DNA of 64,000 nt. It comes from Pseudomonas knackmussii B13. Lineage in GTDB: Bacteria > Pseudomonadota > Gammaproteobacteria > Pseudomonadales > Pseudomonadaceae. The DNA is taken from positions 1,929,501-1,993,500 of the forward strand of contig NZ_HG322950.1 of assembly GCF_000689415.1 (NCBI RefSeq), given 5' to 3'. Below the pieces are notes generated by a model. The model saw nothing but the letters and a program-made list of their open reading frames with translations, ran no database searches and was not told the DNA's origin. Made by a program: the position numbers and the translations under genes. Positions 50,164 to 57,129 of the stretch are shown here, in pieces (positions within the stretch are counted from its first letter, which is position 1; each line of letters starts with the position of its first letter).

Positions 50164-51072
50164 ATGGCGGCAGGGCTGGGCGACAAGCTGGTGGTGGCGA
50201 TTTCCTCGCGGGCATTGTTCGACCTGCGTGAAAGCCACGAGGTCTACGAGAACGATGGGGTTGAAGCCTACCGCCAGTACCAGATCTCCCATGAGGACGA
50301 GGTGCTGCAGCCTGGCGATGCGTTTTCGCTGGTGCAGAAGCTGCTGGCTCTGAATGCGCGGCTGGAGCGGCAACTGGTGGAGGTGGTGCTGGTCTCGCGC
50401 AACAGCGCAGATACCGGCCTGCGCGTGTTCAATTCCATCCAGCAGCACGGCCTGGAGATTTCCCGCGCGGCCTTCTCCGGCGGCAGCAGTCCCTATCTGT
50501 ACCTCAAGGCCTTTGGCTGCCACCTGTTCCTCTCGACCCACGTAGAGGATGTGCGCGGCGCGCTGGAGAACGGCTTCGCTGCGGCGACCATCCTTTCTGG
50601 CGGTGCTCAGCGCGATGCGGCGGATGAATTGCGGTTCGCCTTCGATGGCGATGCCGTGCTGTTCTCCGACGAGGCCGAGCGGGTGTTCCAGCAAGGCGGG
50701 CTGGAAGCCTTCCAGAACCGCGAGCGCGAATCCGCTCGCGAGCCCTTGGGCGGCGGCCCGTTCAAACCTTTCCTGGCCGCGCTGAACCGTGTGCAGCGCG
50801 CCTTCCCCCAGGCGTCCTGCCCGATCCGCACGGCGCTGGTTACCGCGCGCTCGGCGCCGGCTCACGAGCGGGTGATCCGCACCCTGCGCGAGTGGGATAT
50901 TCGTCTCGACGAGTCGCTGTTCCTCGGCGGCCTGGACAAATCGGCCTTCCTCGAGGCGTTTTCCGCCGATGTGTTCTTCGACGACCAGCCGGGGCATTGC
51001 GAGCGTGCCAGCAAGGTCGTCGCGACTGGCCATGTGCCGCACGGGGTAAGCAACGAGAAAGTTGCCAACTGA
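50164..51072 (+). CDS. 5'-Nucleotidase (cN-I/NT5C1-like)
   Basis: 302 residues. The family begins LVVAISSRALFDLRESHEVYENDG, where DLRESH replaces the first HAD motif, and contains VVLVSRNSADTGLRVFNSI, FLSTHVEDVRGAL and FFDDQPGHCE. It dephosphorylates nucleoside monophosphates. ATG at 50164 follows GGGAG. It is 13 bases behind the reductase gene. Confidence 0.87.
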   Translation: MAAGLGDKLVVAISSRALFDLRESHEVYENDGVEAYRQYQISHEDEVLQPGDAFSLVQKLLALNARLERQLVEVVLVSRNSADTGLRVFNSIQQHGLEISRAAFSGGSSPYLYLKAFGCHLFLSTHVEDVRGALENGFAAATILSGGAQRDAADELRFAFDGDAVLFSDEAERVFQQGGLEAFQNRERESAREPLGGGPFKPFLAALNRVQRAFPQASCPIRTALVTARSAPAHERVIRTLREWDIRLDESLFLGGLDKSAFLEAFSADVFFDDQPGHCERASKVVATGHVPHGVSNEKVAN

Positions 51073-51155
51073 AGCCGGCGGCGCGCCGTCGGTGGTCTTC
51101 TCCAGTTGCTGCTACGCTGCTCTAAGGCCCGCCGTTCCAGGCAGTGGGAGGCCGC

Positions 51156-51641
51156 ATGATCCGCTCCATTCTCTATGCCACCGATCTTGGTCTTTACGCG
51201 CCTTACGTCCTGCAACACGCCTTGTCGCTGACTCGCGCTTATTCGGCTGAACTCTATGTAGTACATGCGGTAGAGCCGATGGGGCTGTTCGCCGATTCGG
51301 TGCTGCAGACCTATCTGGATAGCGAAACCCTGGCCGAGCTGCGCGCTTCGGGGATGCAGACGGTGATGGGCAATATCGAGAAGCGGGTGATGGAAGGCTT
51401 TCGCGATGAACTGGGCGAGCTGCAGCCGGACGCAGGGCTGATCCGCTCGGTGCGCGTGATGCTGGGCGACCCGCCCATGGTGATCCTCGAAGAGGCGCAG
51501 CGCCTGGGTGTGGACCTGATCGTCGCGGGCAGCCACAGCCACGGAGACGGGCTCAATACGCCCCTGGGGCGAACCGCCGCGCGCGTGGTGCAACTGGCCG
51601 AGGTGCCGGTGTACCTGGTGCCGATGCTCCAGCATCGTTGA
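51156..51641 (+). CDS. Universal stress protein
   Basis: 161-residue Usp domain. ATP-binding UspA-type motif GSHSHGDGLNTPLGRTAARVVQ lies near residue 130, with LYATDLG at the start. ATG at 51156 follows GGGAGG. Last gene of the short rightward group; 198 bases separate it from cysB. Confidence 0.9.
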   Translation: MIRSILYATDLGLYAPYVLQHALSLTRAYSAELYVVHAVEPMGLFADSVLQTYLDSETLAELRASGMQTVMGNIEKRVMEGFRDELGELQPDAGLIRSVRVMLGDPPMVILEEAQRLGVDLIVAGSHSHGDGLNTPLGRTAARVVQLAEVPVYLVPMLQHR

Positions 51642-51765
51642 GTACGACGAGCGGCGCAGTGGCACGCAGCCGCTCTGCAATGGAGCTTCGCGCGATTCTG
51701 CAGGGAAACGGACGGGGACTTTGGACGAGTGGTAGGCAGGTTCCCAAAAAACGTCTAACTTTATT

Positions 51766-51786
51766 CCCTAAACCATTAATATGGTT
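51766..51786 (+). promoter_or_regulatory. Palindromic site at the cysB promoter
   Basis: CCCTAAACCAT (51766-51776) includes the left arm of AACCAT-TAAT-ATGGTT (51771-51786), followed by TATAAAA. It lies 54-74 bases before the cysB ATG. The AT-rich inverted repeat is of the kind bound by CysB, which often represses its own gene. Related CCCTAAATAACCAT is near cysH. Confidence 0.5.
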
Positions 51787-51839
51787 ATAAAAGCAGAGCC
51801 CGGGATCGCGGGCCGCGACATCCATTTCGAGGAACCTCC

Positions 51840-52814
51840 ATGAAGCTTCAGCAACTGCGCTATATCTGGGAAGTCGCGCACCACGATCTGAACGTGTCCG
51901 CCACGGCGCAGAGCCTGTACACCTCGCAGCCGGGCATCAGCAAGCAGATCCGCCTGCTCGAAGACGAACTCGGCGTCGAAGTCTTCGCCCGCAGCGGCAA
52001 GCACCTTACCCGCGTCACGCCGGCCGGCGAGCGCATCATCACGACCGCCGGGGAGATCCTGCGCAAGGTCGAGAGCATCAAGCAGATCGCCCAGGAGTTC
52101 TCCAACGAGAAGAAGGGCACGCTGTCCATCGCCACCACCCACACCCAGGCGCGCTATGCGCTGCCTGGCGTGATCGGCAGCTTCATCAAGCAGTACCCGG
52201 ATGTGTCGCTGCACATGCACCAGGGCACGCCCATGCAGATCGCCGAGATGGCTGCTGACGGCACCGTCGACTTTGCCATCGCCACCGAGGCCCTGGAGCT
52301 GTTCGGCGACCTGATCATGATGCCCTGCTATCGCTGGAATCGTTGCGTGATCGTGCCCCAGGGCCACCCGCTGACCAAGGTGCCGAAGCTGACCCTGGAA
52401 CTGCTGGCCGAACAGCCGATCGTTACCTACGTGTTCGGCTTCACCGGCCGTTCGAAGCTGGACGAGGCTTTCAACCAGCGCGGCCTGCAGCCCAAGGTGG
52501 TGTTCACCGCGGCCGACGCCGACGTGATCAAGACCTACGTGCGCCTGGGCCTGGGCGTGGGCATCGTGGCGCACATGGCGGTCGATCCCAAGCTCGACAG
52601 CGACCTGGTGATGCTAGACGCTAGCCACCTGTTCGAGTCCAGCATCACCAAGATCGGCTTCCGCCGCGGCACCTTCCTGCGCGGTTTCATGTGCGACTTC
52701 ATCGAGAAGTTCGCACCGCACCTGACCCGTGACCTGCTGGCCAAGGCGGTGCAATGCCACAACAAGACGGAGCTGGACGAACTGTTCGAAGGCATCGAGT
52801 TGCCGGTCTACTGA
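51840..52814 (+). CDS. cysB: Cys regulon transcriptional activator CysB
   Basis: 324-residue LysR-family regulator of sulfate assimilation. HTH: LNVSATAQSLYTSQPGISKQIRLLEDELG in residues 17-45; inducer-binding domain TTHTQARYALPGVIG near 100. Length and the KLQQLRYIWEVAHHDLNVS start are CysB hallmarks. It responds to N-acetylserine in the enterobacterial model. cysH lies 1.2 kb to the right; the cysB position is the same as PA1754. Confidence 0.97.
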   Translation: MKLQQLRYIWEVAHHDLNVSATAQSLYTSQPGISKQIRLLEDELGVEVFARSGKHLTRVTPAGERIITTAGEILRKVESIKQIAQEFSNEKKGTLSIATTHTQARYALPGVIGSFIKQYPDVSLHMHQGTPMQIAEMAADGTVDFAIATEALELFGDLIMMPCYRWNRCVIVPQGHPLTKVPKLTLELLAEQPIVTYVFGFTGRSKLDEAFNQRGLQPKVVFTAADADVIKTYVRLGLGVGIVAHMAVDPKLDSDLVMLDASHLFESSITKIGFRRGTFLRGFMCDFIEKFAPHLTRDLLAKAVQCHNKTELDELFEGIELPVY

Positions 52815-52830
52815 GCCTGAATATCGAAAA

Positions 52831-52860
52831 CGAAAACGCCCGGCATTGCCGGGCGCTTTC
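52831..52860. terminator. Bidirectional terminator between cysB and the PAP2 gene
   Basis: AAAA, stem CGCCCGGC, loop ATT, stem GCCGGGCG, CTTTC. The A side gives a T tract for the minus-strand PAP2 gene. Confidence 0.9.
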
Positions 52861-52870
52861 ATTTGGGCGA

Positions 52871-53500
52871 TCAGTCTCGTACCCAACCTCGCGCTATGGC
52901 GGGTGCCAGGCAGCGCCGATACAGATTCTCCGCCTGCTGTGTGAGGGGCGCGCCGTGACGTTGCCAGAGCACCCAGACCAGGCTGTTGCCGACGGCCGAT
53001 ACGGCCAGGGCGCCGAGCATGTCGAGCGGGAAGTGGATGCCCAGGTAGACCCGTGCATATCCGACCGCCAGGCCAACCAGCCCAAGCGCTGCGCCCAGCA
53101 GGTAGGCATCGTCGAACAGTAGGCTCAGGGCCACGCTGGCGAAGATGGTGAGGTGGTCACTGGGGAAGGAGGCATTGTCCGCATGCTGCAGCCAGGCGTG
53201 CCCCAGGCCGATGGCGAAGGGGCGTGGATGCGGCCAGAGAGCGCCGATCAGGAATCCCATCAGCAGGGCAACGACGGTGACCGAAAGCGCTCGCAGCAGA
53301 GCACCGCGCTTTGCGCGGTCTCCCCAGCACCAGAGGCCAAGCAGGAGCGGCGGCAACAGGAAGAGCGGCACCGTCGCCACGAAACGGGCGCAGCCCAGCA
53401 GCCAGGTCGGCGTGTCGGGGCCGGCGTTGATAGCCAGGAAGACCTGGTGGTTGAGGTGCTCCAGCAGGCTGGACGAGGACACGAGGTGAGGGCTTTGCAT
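52871..53500 (-). CDS. PAP2-family phosphatase, BcrC-like undecaprenyl-diphosphatase
   Basis: 209-residue inner-membrane protein with five or six hydrophobic segments. Motif C1 reads GALWPHPRPFAIG, keeping the RP but not the usual Lys seven residues earlier. C2 is SFPSDHLT and C3 is RVYLGIHFPLDM. The C2 and C3 Ser/His/Arg/His residues needed for catalysis are present. It probably recycles the undecaprenyl carrier or dephosphorylates another lipid. ATG at 53500 chosen. Confidence 0.85.
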   Translation of the reverse strand: MQSPHLVSSSSLLEHLNHQVFLAINAGPDTPTWLLGCARFVATVPLFLLPPLLLGLWCWGDRAKRGALLRALSVTVVALLMGFLIGALWPHPRPFAIGLGHAWLQHADNASFPSDHLTIFASVALSLLFDDAYLLGAALGLVGLAVGYARVYLGIHFPLDMLGALAVSAVGNSLVWVLWQRHGAPLTQQAENLYRRCLAPAIARGWVRD

Positions 53501-53617
53501 GAAGAGTCGGAACCGCTTGAGCAACGGGGCTCGTGGCGAGCCCGCACGGCCGCACTCTAAGGGGCGAAGAATGAACGCGGCATTAACCGGCGGTGAAAAA
53601 AATGTCGCGAGAAGGCG

Positions 53618-53962
53618 TCAGAGGTGATCGAGGTCGTTCCGTGCGGCCAGTTCGGCCAGCACCTCGGGGTCGTCCGCAGGGGCGGGGCCACGGCCTTCGA
53701 GAATCTCGTGGAGGAAGCTCATGAACACCGTGAAGACCTGCTCGCGACCGTCGTCATGGCGCACCACGAAGAAGGGGGCGGTTTCCACGCCATACTGCGC
53801 GGCGACCATCCAGCCGCTGCTGGACGGATTGCGCTCGTCGGCGACCAGCACGCGATCGATGCGATCGAGATAGCCGCCGCGCTCCAGGCGCTGCTGGACG
53901 TCCTTGCATTTGCCGCAGTCCTCGCCATCGGCGAGGACCTTCTTCACCAGGGTGATACGCAT
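53618..53962 (-). CDS. Thioredoxin-like protein downstream of cysH
   Basis: 114 residues. CGKC near residue 17 (DGEDCGKCKDVQQRLE) and a cis-Pro-like TAPFFVVRHDDG segment near 62 give a thioredoxin/glutaredoxin-type fold. APS reductases use a thioredoxin-type reductant, and this gene follows cysH by 61 bases on the same strand, so a role as dedicated partner is plausible but not shown. Confidence 0.8.
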   Translation of the reverse strand: MRITLVKKVLADGEDCGKCKDVQQRLERGGYLDRIDRVLVADERNPSSSGWMVAAQYGVETAPFFVVRHDDGREQVFTVFMSFLHEILEGRGPAPADDPEVLAELAARNDLDHL

Positions 53963-54023
53963 CGATCTACCTCGTCTGCTGTCCCGGTAGAGCAGGGCGC
54001 AGGTGCAAACCTGCGGCCCATCT

Positions 54024-54758
54024 TCAGCCCTTGCTGATCAGGTTGCCGGCGTGCAGCCCGCATTCCTTCTGGGTGGCTTCTTCCCACCACCAGCGGCCTT
54101 CGCGCTCGTGCTGGTTCGGCAGCACCGGACGGGTGCAGGGCTCGCAGCCGATGCTGATGAAGCCGCGCTCGTGCAGGCTGTTGTAGGGAATCTCCAGCAT
54201 GCGGATGTAGGCCCAGACTTCCTCGCTGCTCATGTTGGCCAGCGGGTTGAACTTGTATAGCGGTTTCTCCGGGGTGGAGAAGGCGCCATCCAGCTCGACC
54301 ACCGCGACCTGGCTGCGGGTGCCGGGGCTCTGGTCCTTGCGCTGGCCGGTGGCCCAGGCGGTTACGGTGGAGAGCTTGCGACGCAGCGGCTCGATCTTGC
54401 GGATGCCGCAGCATTCTCCGTGGCCATCCTTGTAGAAACTGAACAGGCCTTTCTCTTTAACGAAGGGTTCCAGAAGACGCGGATCGGGCGTCATCACCTC
54501 GATGGCGATGCCGTAGTGCTCGCGCACCTGCTCGATGAATCGGTAGGTCTCCGGGTGCAGACGGCCGGTGTCCAGGCTGAACACCTTGACGTTCTTGTTG
54601 ATCTTCCAGGCCATGTCCAGCAGCACCACGTCCTCGGCACCGCTGAAGGAGATCCACAGGTCGTCGCCGAAGTGCTCGAAAGCGAACTTGAGGATGTCCT
54701 GGGGGGACTTGCTGGCGTAAGTCGCGGCGACTTCCGCTACATCGAAGGGGTGGCTCAT
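54024..54758 (-). CDS. cysH: Adenosine 5'-phosphosulfate (APS) reductase
   Basis: 244-residue assimilatory sulfonucleotide reductase. ISFSGAEDVVLLDM is the P-loop-like region near residue 38. The four Cys that bind a 4Fe-4S cluster are present as ECCGIRK near 125 and GCEPCTRP near 215, marking APS rather than PAPS reductase; the catalytic Cys is in KECGLH near the C-terminus. ATG at 54758. The CysB-like CCCTAAATAACCAT site sits about 75-85 bases upstream. Confidence 0.96.
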   Translation of the reverse strand: MSHPFDVAEVAATYASKSPQDILKFAFEHFGDDLWISFSGAEDVVLLDMAWKINKNVKVFSLDTGRLHPETYRFIEQVREHYGIAIEVMTPDPRLLEPFVKEKGLFSFYKDGHGECCGIRKIEPLRRKLSTVTAWATGQRKDQSPGTRSQVAVVELDGAFSTPEKPLYKFNPLANMSSEEVWAYIRMLEIPYNSLHERGFISIGCEPCTRPVLPNQHEREGRWWWEEATQKECGLHAGNLISKG

Positions 54759-54829
54759 CAGGCGGCTTCCAGTTGTTCTTGCGCGGTGCGCTGTAGTGGC
54801 CGCCGATCTTAGCAAAGAGGCGGATATGC

Positions 54830-54843
54830 CCCTAAATAACCAT
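54830..54843. promoter_or_regulatory. CysB-like site between cysH and thrH
   Basis: CCCTAAATAACCAT resembles CCCTAAACCAT in the cysB promoter, differing by a 2-base insertion. It lies 72-85 bases before the cysH start, a normal activator position. Confidence 0.4.
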
Positions 54844-54946
54844 CAGGAAGGGTGACTGCATTGTTTGGGTATAAGGGCCGCGTTGCGCCGGCTCGGGCGA
54901 GCCGCTAGAGTGCCGCCTTCTGTCAAATCCTGCGGGGAAAACGTTC

Positions 54947-55564
54947 GTGGAAATCGCCTGTCTCGACCTGGAAGGGGTTCTGGTTCCGGAAATCTGGATC
55001 GCCTTCGCTGAAAAAACCGGTATCGATGCGCTGAAGGCGACGACCCGCGACATTCCCGACTACGACGTGCTGATGAAGCAGCGCCTGCGCATCCTCGACG
55101 AGCACGGCCTGAAGCTGTCCGACATCCAGGAAGTGATCGCCACCCTCAAGCCGCTGGAAGGCGCGGTGGAGTTCGTCGACTGGCTGCGCGAGCGCTTCCA
55201 GGTGGTGATCCTCTCCGACACCTTCTATGAGTTCTCCCAGCCGCTGATGCGCCAGCTCGGTTTCCCGACCCTGCTGTGCCACAAGCTGGTCACCGACGAG
55301 ACCGATCGCGTGGTGGGCTACCAACTGCGCCAGAAAGATCCCAAGCGTCAGTCGGTGATCGCCCTCAAGAGCCTGTACTACCGTGTGATCGCCGCCGGCG
55401 ACTCGTACAACGACACCACCATGCTCAGCGAAGCCCATGCCGGCATCCTGTTCCATGCGCCGGAGAACGTGATCCGCGAGTTCCCGCAGTTCCCGGCGGT
55501 GCACACCTACGAGGACCTGAAGCAGGAATTCCTCAAGGCGTCGAACCGCGAGCTCAGCCTGTAA
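54947..55564 (+). CDS. thrH: ThrH, phosphoserine phosphatase/homoserine kinase bifunctional protein
   Basis: 205-residue HAD enzyme that dephosphorylates phosphoserine and can transfer the phosphate to homoserine. Motif I is CLDLEGVLVPEIW with nucleophile D7 and Glu rather than Asp at position 9, normal for ThrH. ILSDTFYEFSQP is motif II, and AAGDSYNDTTM the metal-binding motif near residue 145. GTG at 54947 is the only suitable start. Near-identical to the P. aeruginosa protein as I recall it. Confidence 0.96.
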   Translation: MEIACLDLEGVLVPEIWIAFAEKTGIDALKATTRDIPDYDVLMKQRLRILDEHGLKLSDIQEVIATLKPLEGAVEFVDWLRERFQVVILSDTFYEFSQPLMRQLGFPTLLCHKLVTDETDRVVGYQLRQKDPKRQSVIALKSLYYRVIAAGDSYNDTTMLSEAHAGILFHAPENVIREFPQFPAVHTYEDLKQEFLKASNRELSL

Positions 55565-55586
55565 TTTCGGCTGTGTAAACGAAAAT

Positions 55587-55609
55587 GGCCCGCTGACGCG
55601 GGCCTTTTT
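55587..55609. terminator. Terminator between thrH and pabB
   Basis: GGCCCGC, loop TGAC, GCGGGCC followed by TTTTT; AAAA precedes the stem, so it can also serve pabB from the other side. Confidence 0.95.
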
Positions 55610-55621
55610 CATGCGTGGGAT

Positions 55622-56965
55622 TTACAGCTGCTCCAGGGTTCGCAGCAGCACATCGACCTTGGTCAGCGATTCCTCGTACTCGGCTTCCCAGTTCGAGTCG
55701 GCAACGATGCCGCCGCCGCCCCAGCAACTGGCCTGGCCGTCTTTCACCAGCACAGTGCGGATGGTGATGGAGCTGTCCAACTCGCCGCGCACGTCGAGGT
55801 AGAACAGGCTGCCGCAGTAGATGTTGCGGCGAGTCGGTTCCAGCTCGTCGATGATCTGCATGGCGCGGATCTTCGGCGCACCGGTGATGGAGCCGCCGGG
55901 GAAGCTGCCGAGCAGCAGGTCGAGGGCGTCCTTGTCCGGCGCCAGTTCGCCGGTGACGCTACTGACCAGGTGGTGCACGTTGGGGTAGCTCTCCAGGGCG
56001 AACAGCTCCGGCACTCGCACACTGCCTGGCGTGCAGCTGCGCCCCAGGTCGTTGCGCAGCAGGTCGACGATCATCAGGTTCTCCGCGCGGTCCTTCTCGC
56101 TGGCCAGCAGCGCTTCGGCGTTCGCTGCGTCCTCTTCCGGCGTGCGCCCGCGGGGGCGGGTGCCCTTGATCGGGCGGGTCTCCACCTGGCGCTTGTGCAT
56201 CTGGATGAAGCGTTCCGGCGACAGGCTGAGGATCGCGCCTTCTTCCAGCGCCAGGTAGCCGGCGAAGGGTGTCGGGCAGGCCTGGCGCAGCGCCTGATAG
56301 GCCAGCCACGGCGAGCCGCTGCAGGGGGCTTGGAAACGCTGGGTGTAGTTCACCTGGTAACAGTCGCCGGCAAGGATGTAGCCCTGTACGCGCTCCAGCG
56401 CTTCGCGGTACTGCGCCTTTTCCAGGTCCGGGCGGAAGCCGCGTTGCAGGCGGAAGGGCTCTTCCGCGTGTGCCGGCTCGCCGCTTTCGAACAGCGCCAT
56501 CAAGCGCTGGCGCTCGTCCTGACCCAGATGCGGATGAAACACCAGCTGGCTCGTGCGCTGCTGGTGGTCGCTAATTAGCGCCCAGGTGTACAGACCGACA
56601 CGCGCCTCGGGTAGACCCAGGTCGTCGGCGCTGCATTGCGGCAGCCGTTCGATGCGCCGGCCGAAGTCATAACTCAGATAGCCGATCACTCCCCCGACGA
56701 ATGGCAGATCCGGAATTTCGGCCGGTTGCAGATTGCCGAGGCTCTGCAAGGCGTCTCGCAGGCGATCGAAGAAATCCTTGGCCGATTCGTCAGTGCCTGG
56801 CGCCAGTTCTGCCAATGGCCAGGCGCTCATAAGGTCATAGCGTCCACGTGTGGCCACTGGCCTGCCTGCATCAAGCAGGACGGCGCCTGGAGCCCGACTG
56901 ATGCGCGTGAAATACGCGGCAGGATCTTCCCGATAGGGCAGAGGGTGTACGAGGTAATGGGACAT
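55622..56965 (-). CDS. pabB: Aminodeoxychorismate synthase component I
   Basis: 447 residues. Adds ammonia from PabA to chorismate, giving aminodeoxychorismate for folate. PIKGTRPRG near residue 275 has the Lys that marks ADC synthase rather than anthranilate synthase (PIAGT). GSFPGGSITGAPKIRAM and WGGGGIVADSNWEAEYEE are the other active-site blocks. ATG at 56965 (MSHYLVHPLPYREDP). Uses chorismate from AroC. Confidence 0.96.
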   Translation of the reverse strand: MSHYLVHPLPYREDPAAYFTRISRAPGAVLLDAGRPVATRGRYDLMSAWPLAELAPGTDESAKDFFDRLRDALQSLGNLQPAEIPDLPFVGGVIGYLSYDFGRRIERLPQCSADDLGLPEARVGLYTWALISDHQQRTSQLVFHPHLGQDERQRLMALFESGEPAHAEEPFRLQRGFRPDLEKAQYREALERVQGYILAGDCYQVNYTQRFQAPCSGSPWLAYQALRQACPTPFAGYLALEEGAILSLSPERFIQMHKRQVETRPIKGTRPRGRTPEEDAANAEALLASEKDRAENLMIVDLLRNDLGRSCTPGSVRVPELFALESYPNVHHLVSSVTGELAPDKDALDLLLGSFPGGSITGAPKIRAMQIIDELEPTRRNIYCGSLFYLDVRGELDSSITIRTVLVKDGQASCWGGGGIVADSNWEAEYEESLTKVDVLLRTLEQL

Positions 56966-57129
56966 AGGTGGGGTGAGGGCGCTCCAAGCAGGGGCTGCTG
57001 CTTGTCTGAAAAGTCCGATGCTAGAGCCGTTTCCTCGGTTTACGTAGGAAAGGCATTCTGATAAGAATTGGATTATCCCGCGGAAGCCATGCTCCGTACC
57101 ACAACGATAATGAAACAGGGATATAGGCC

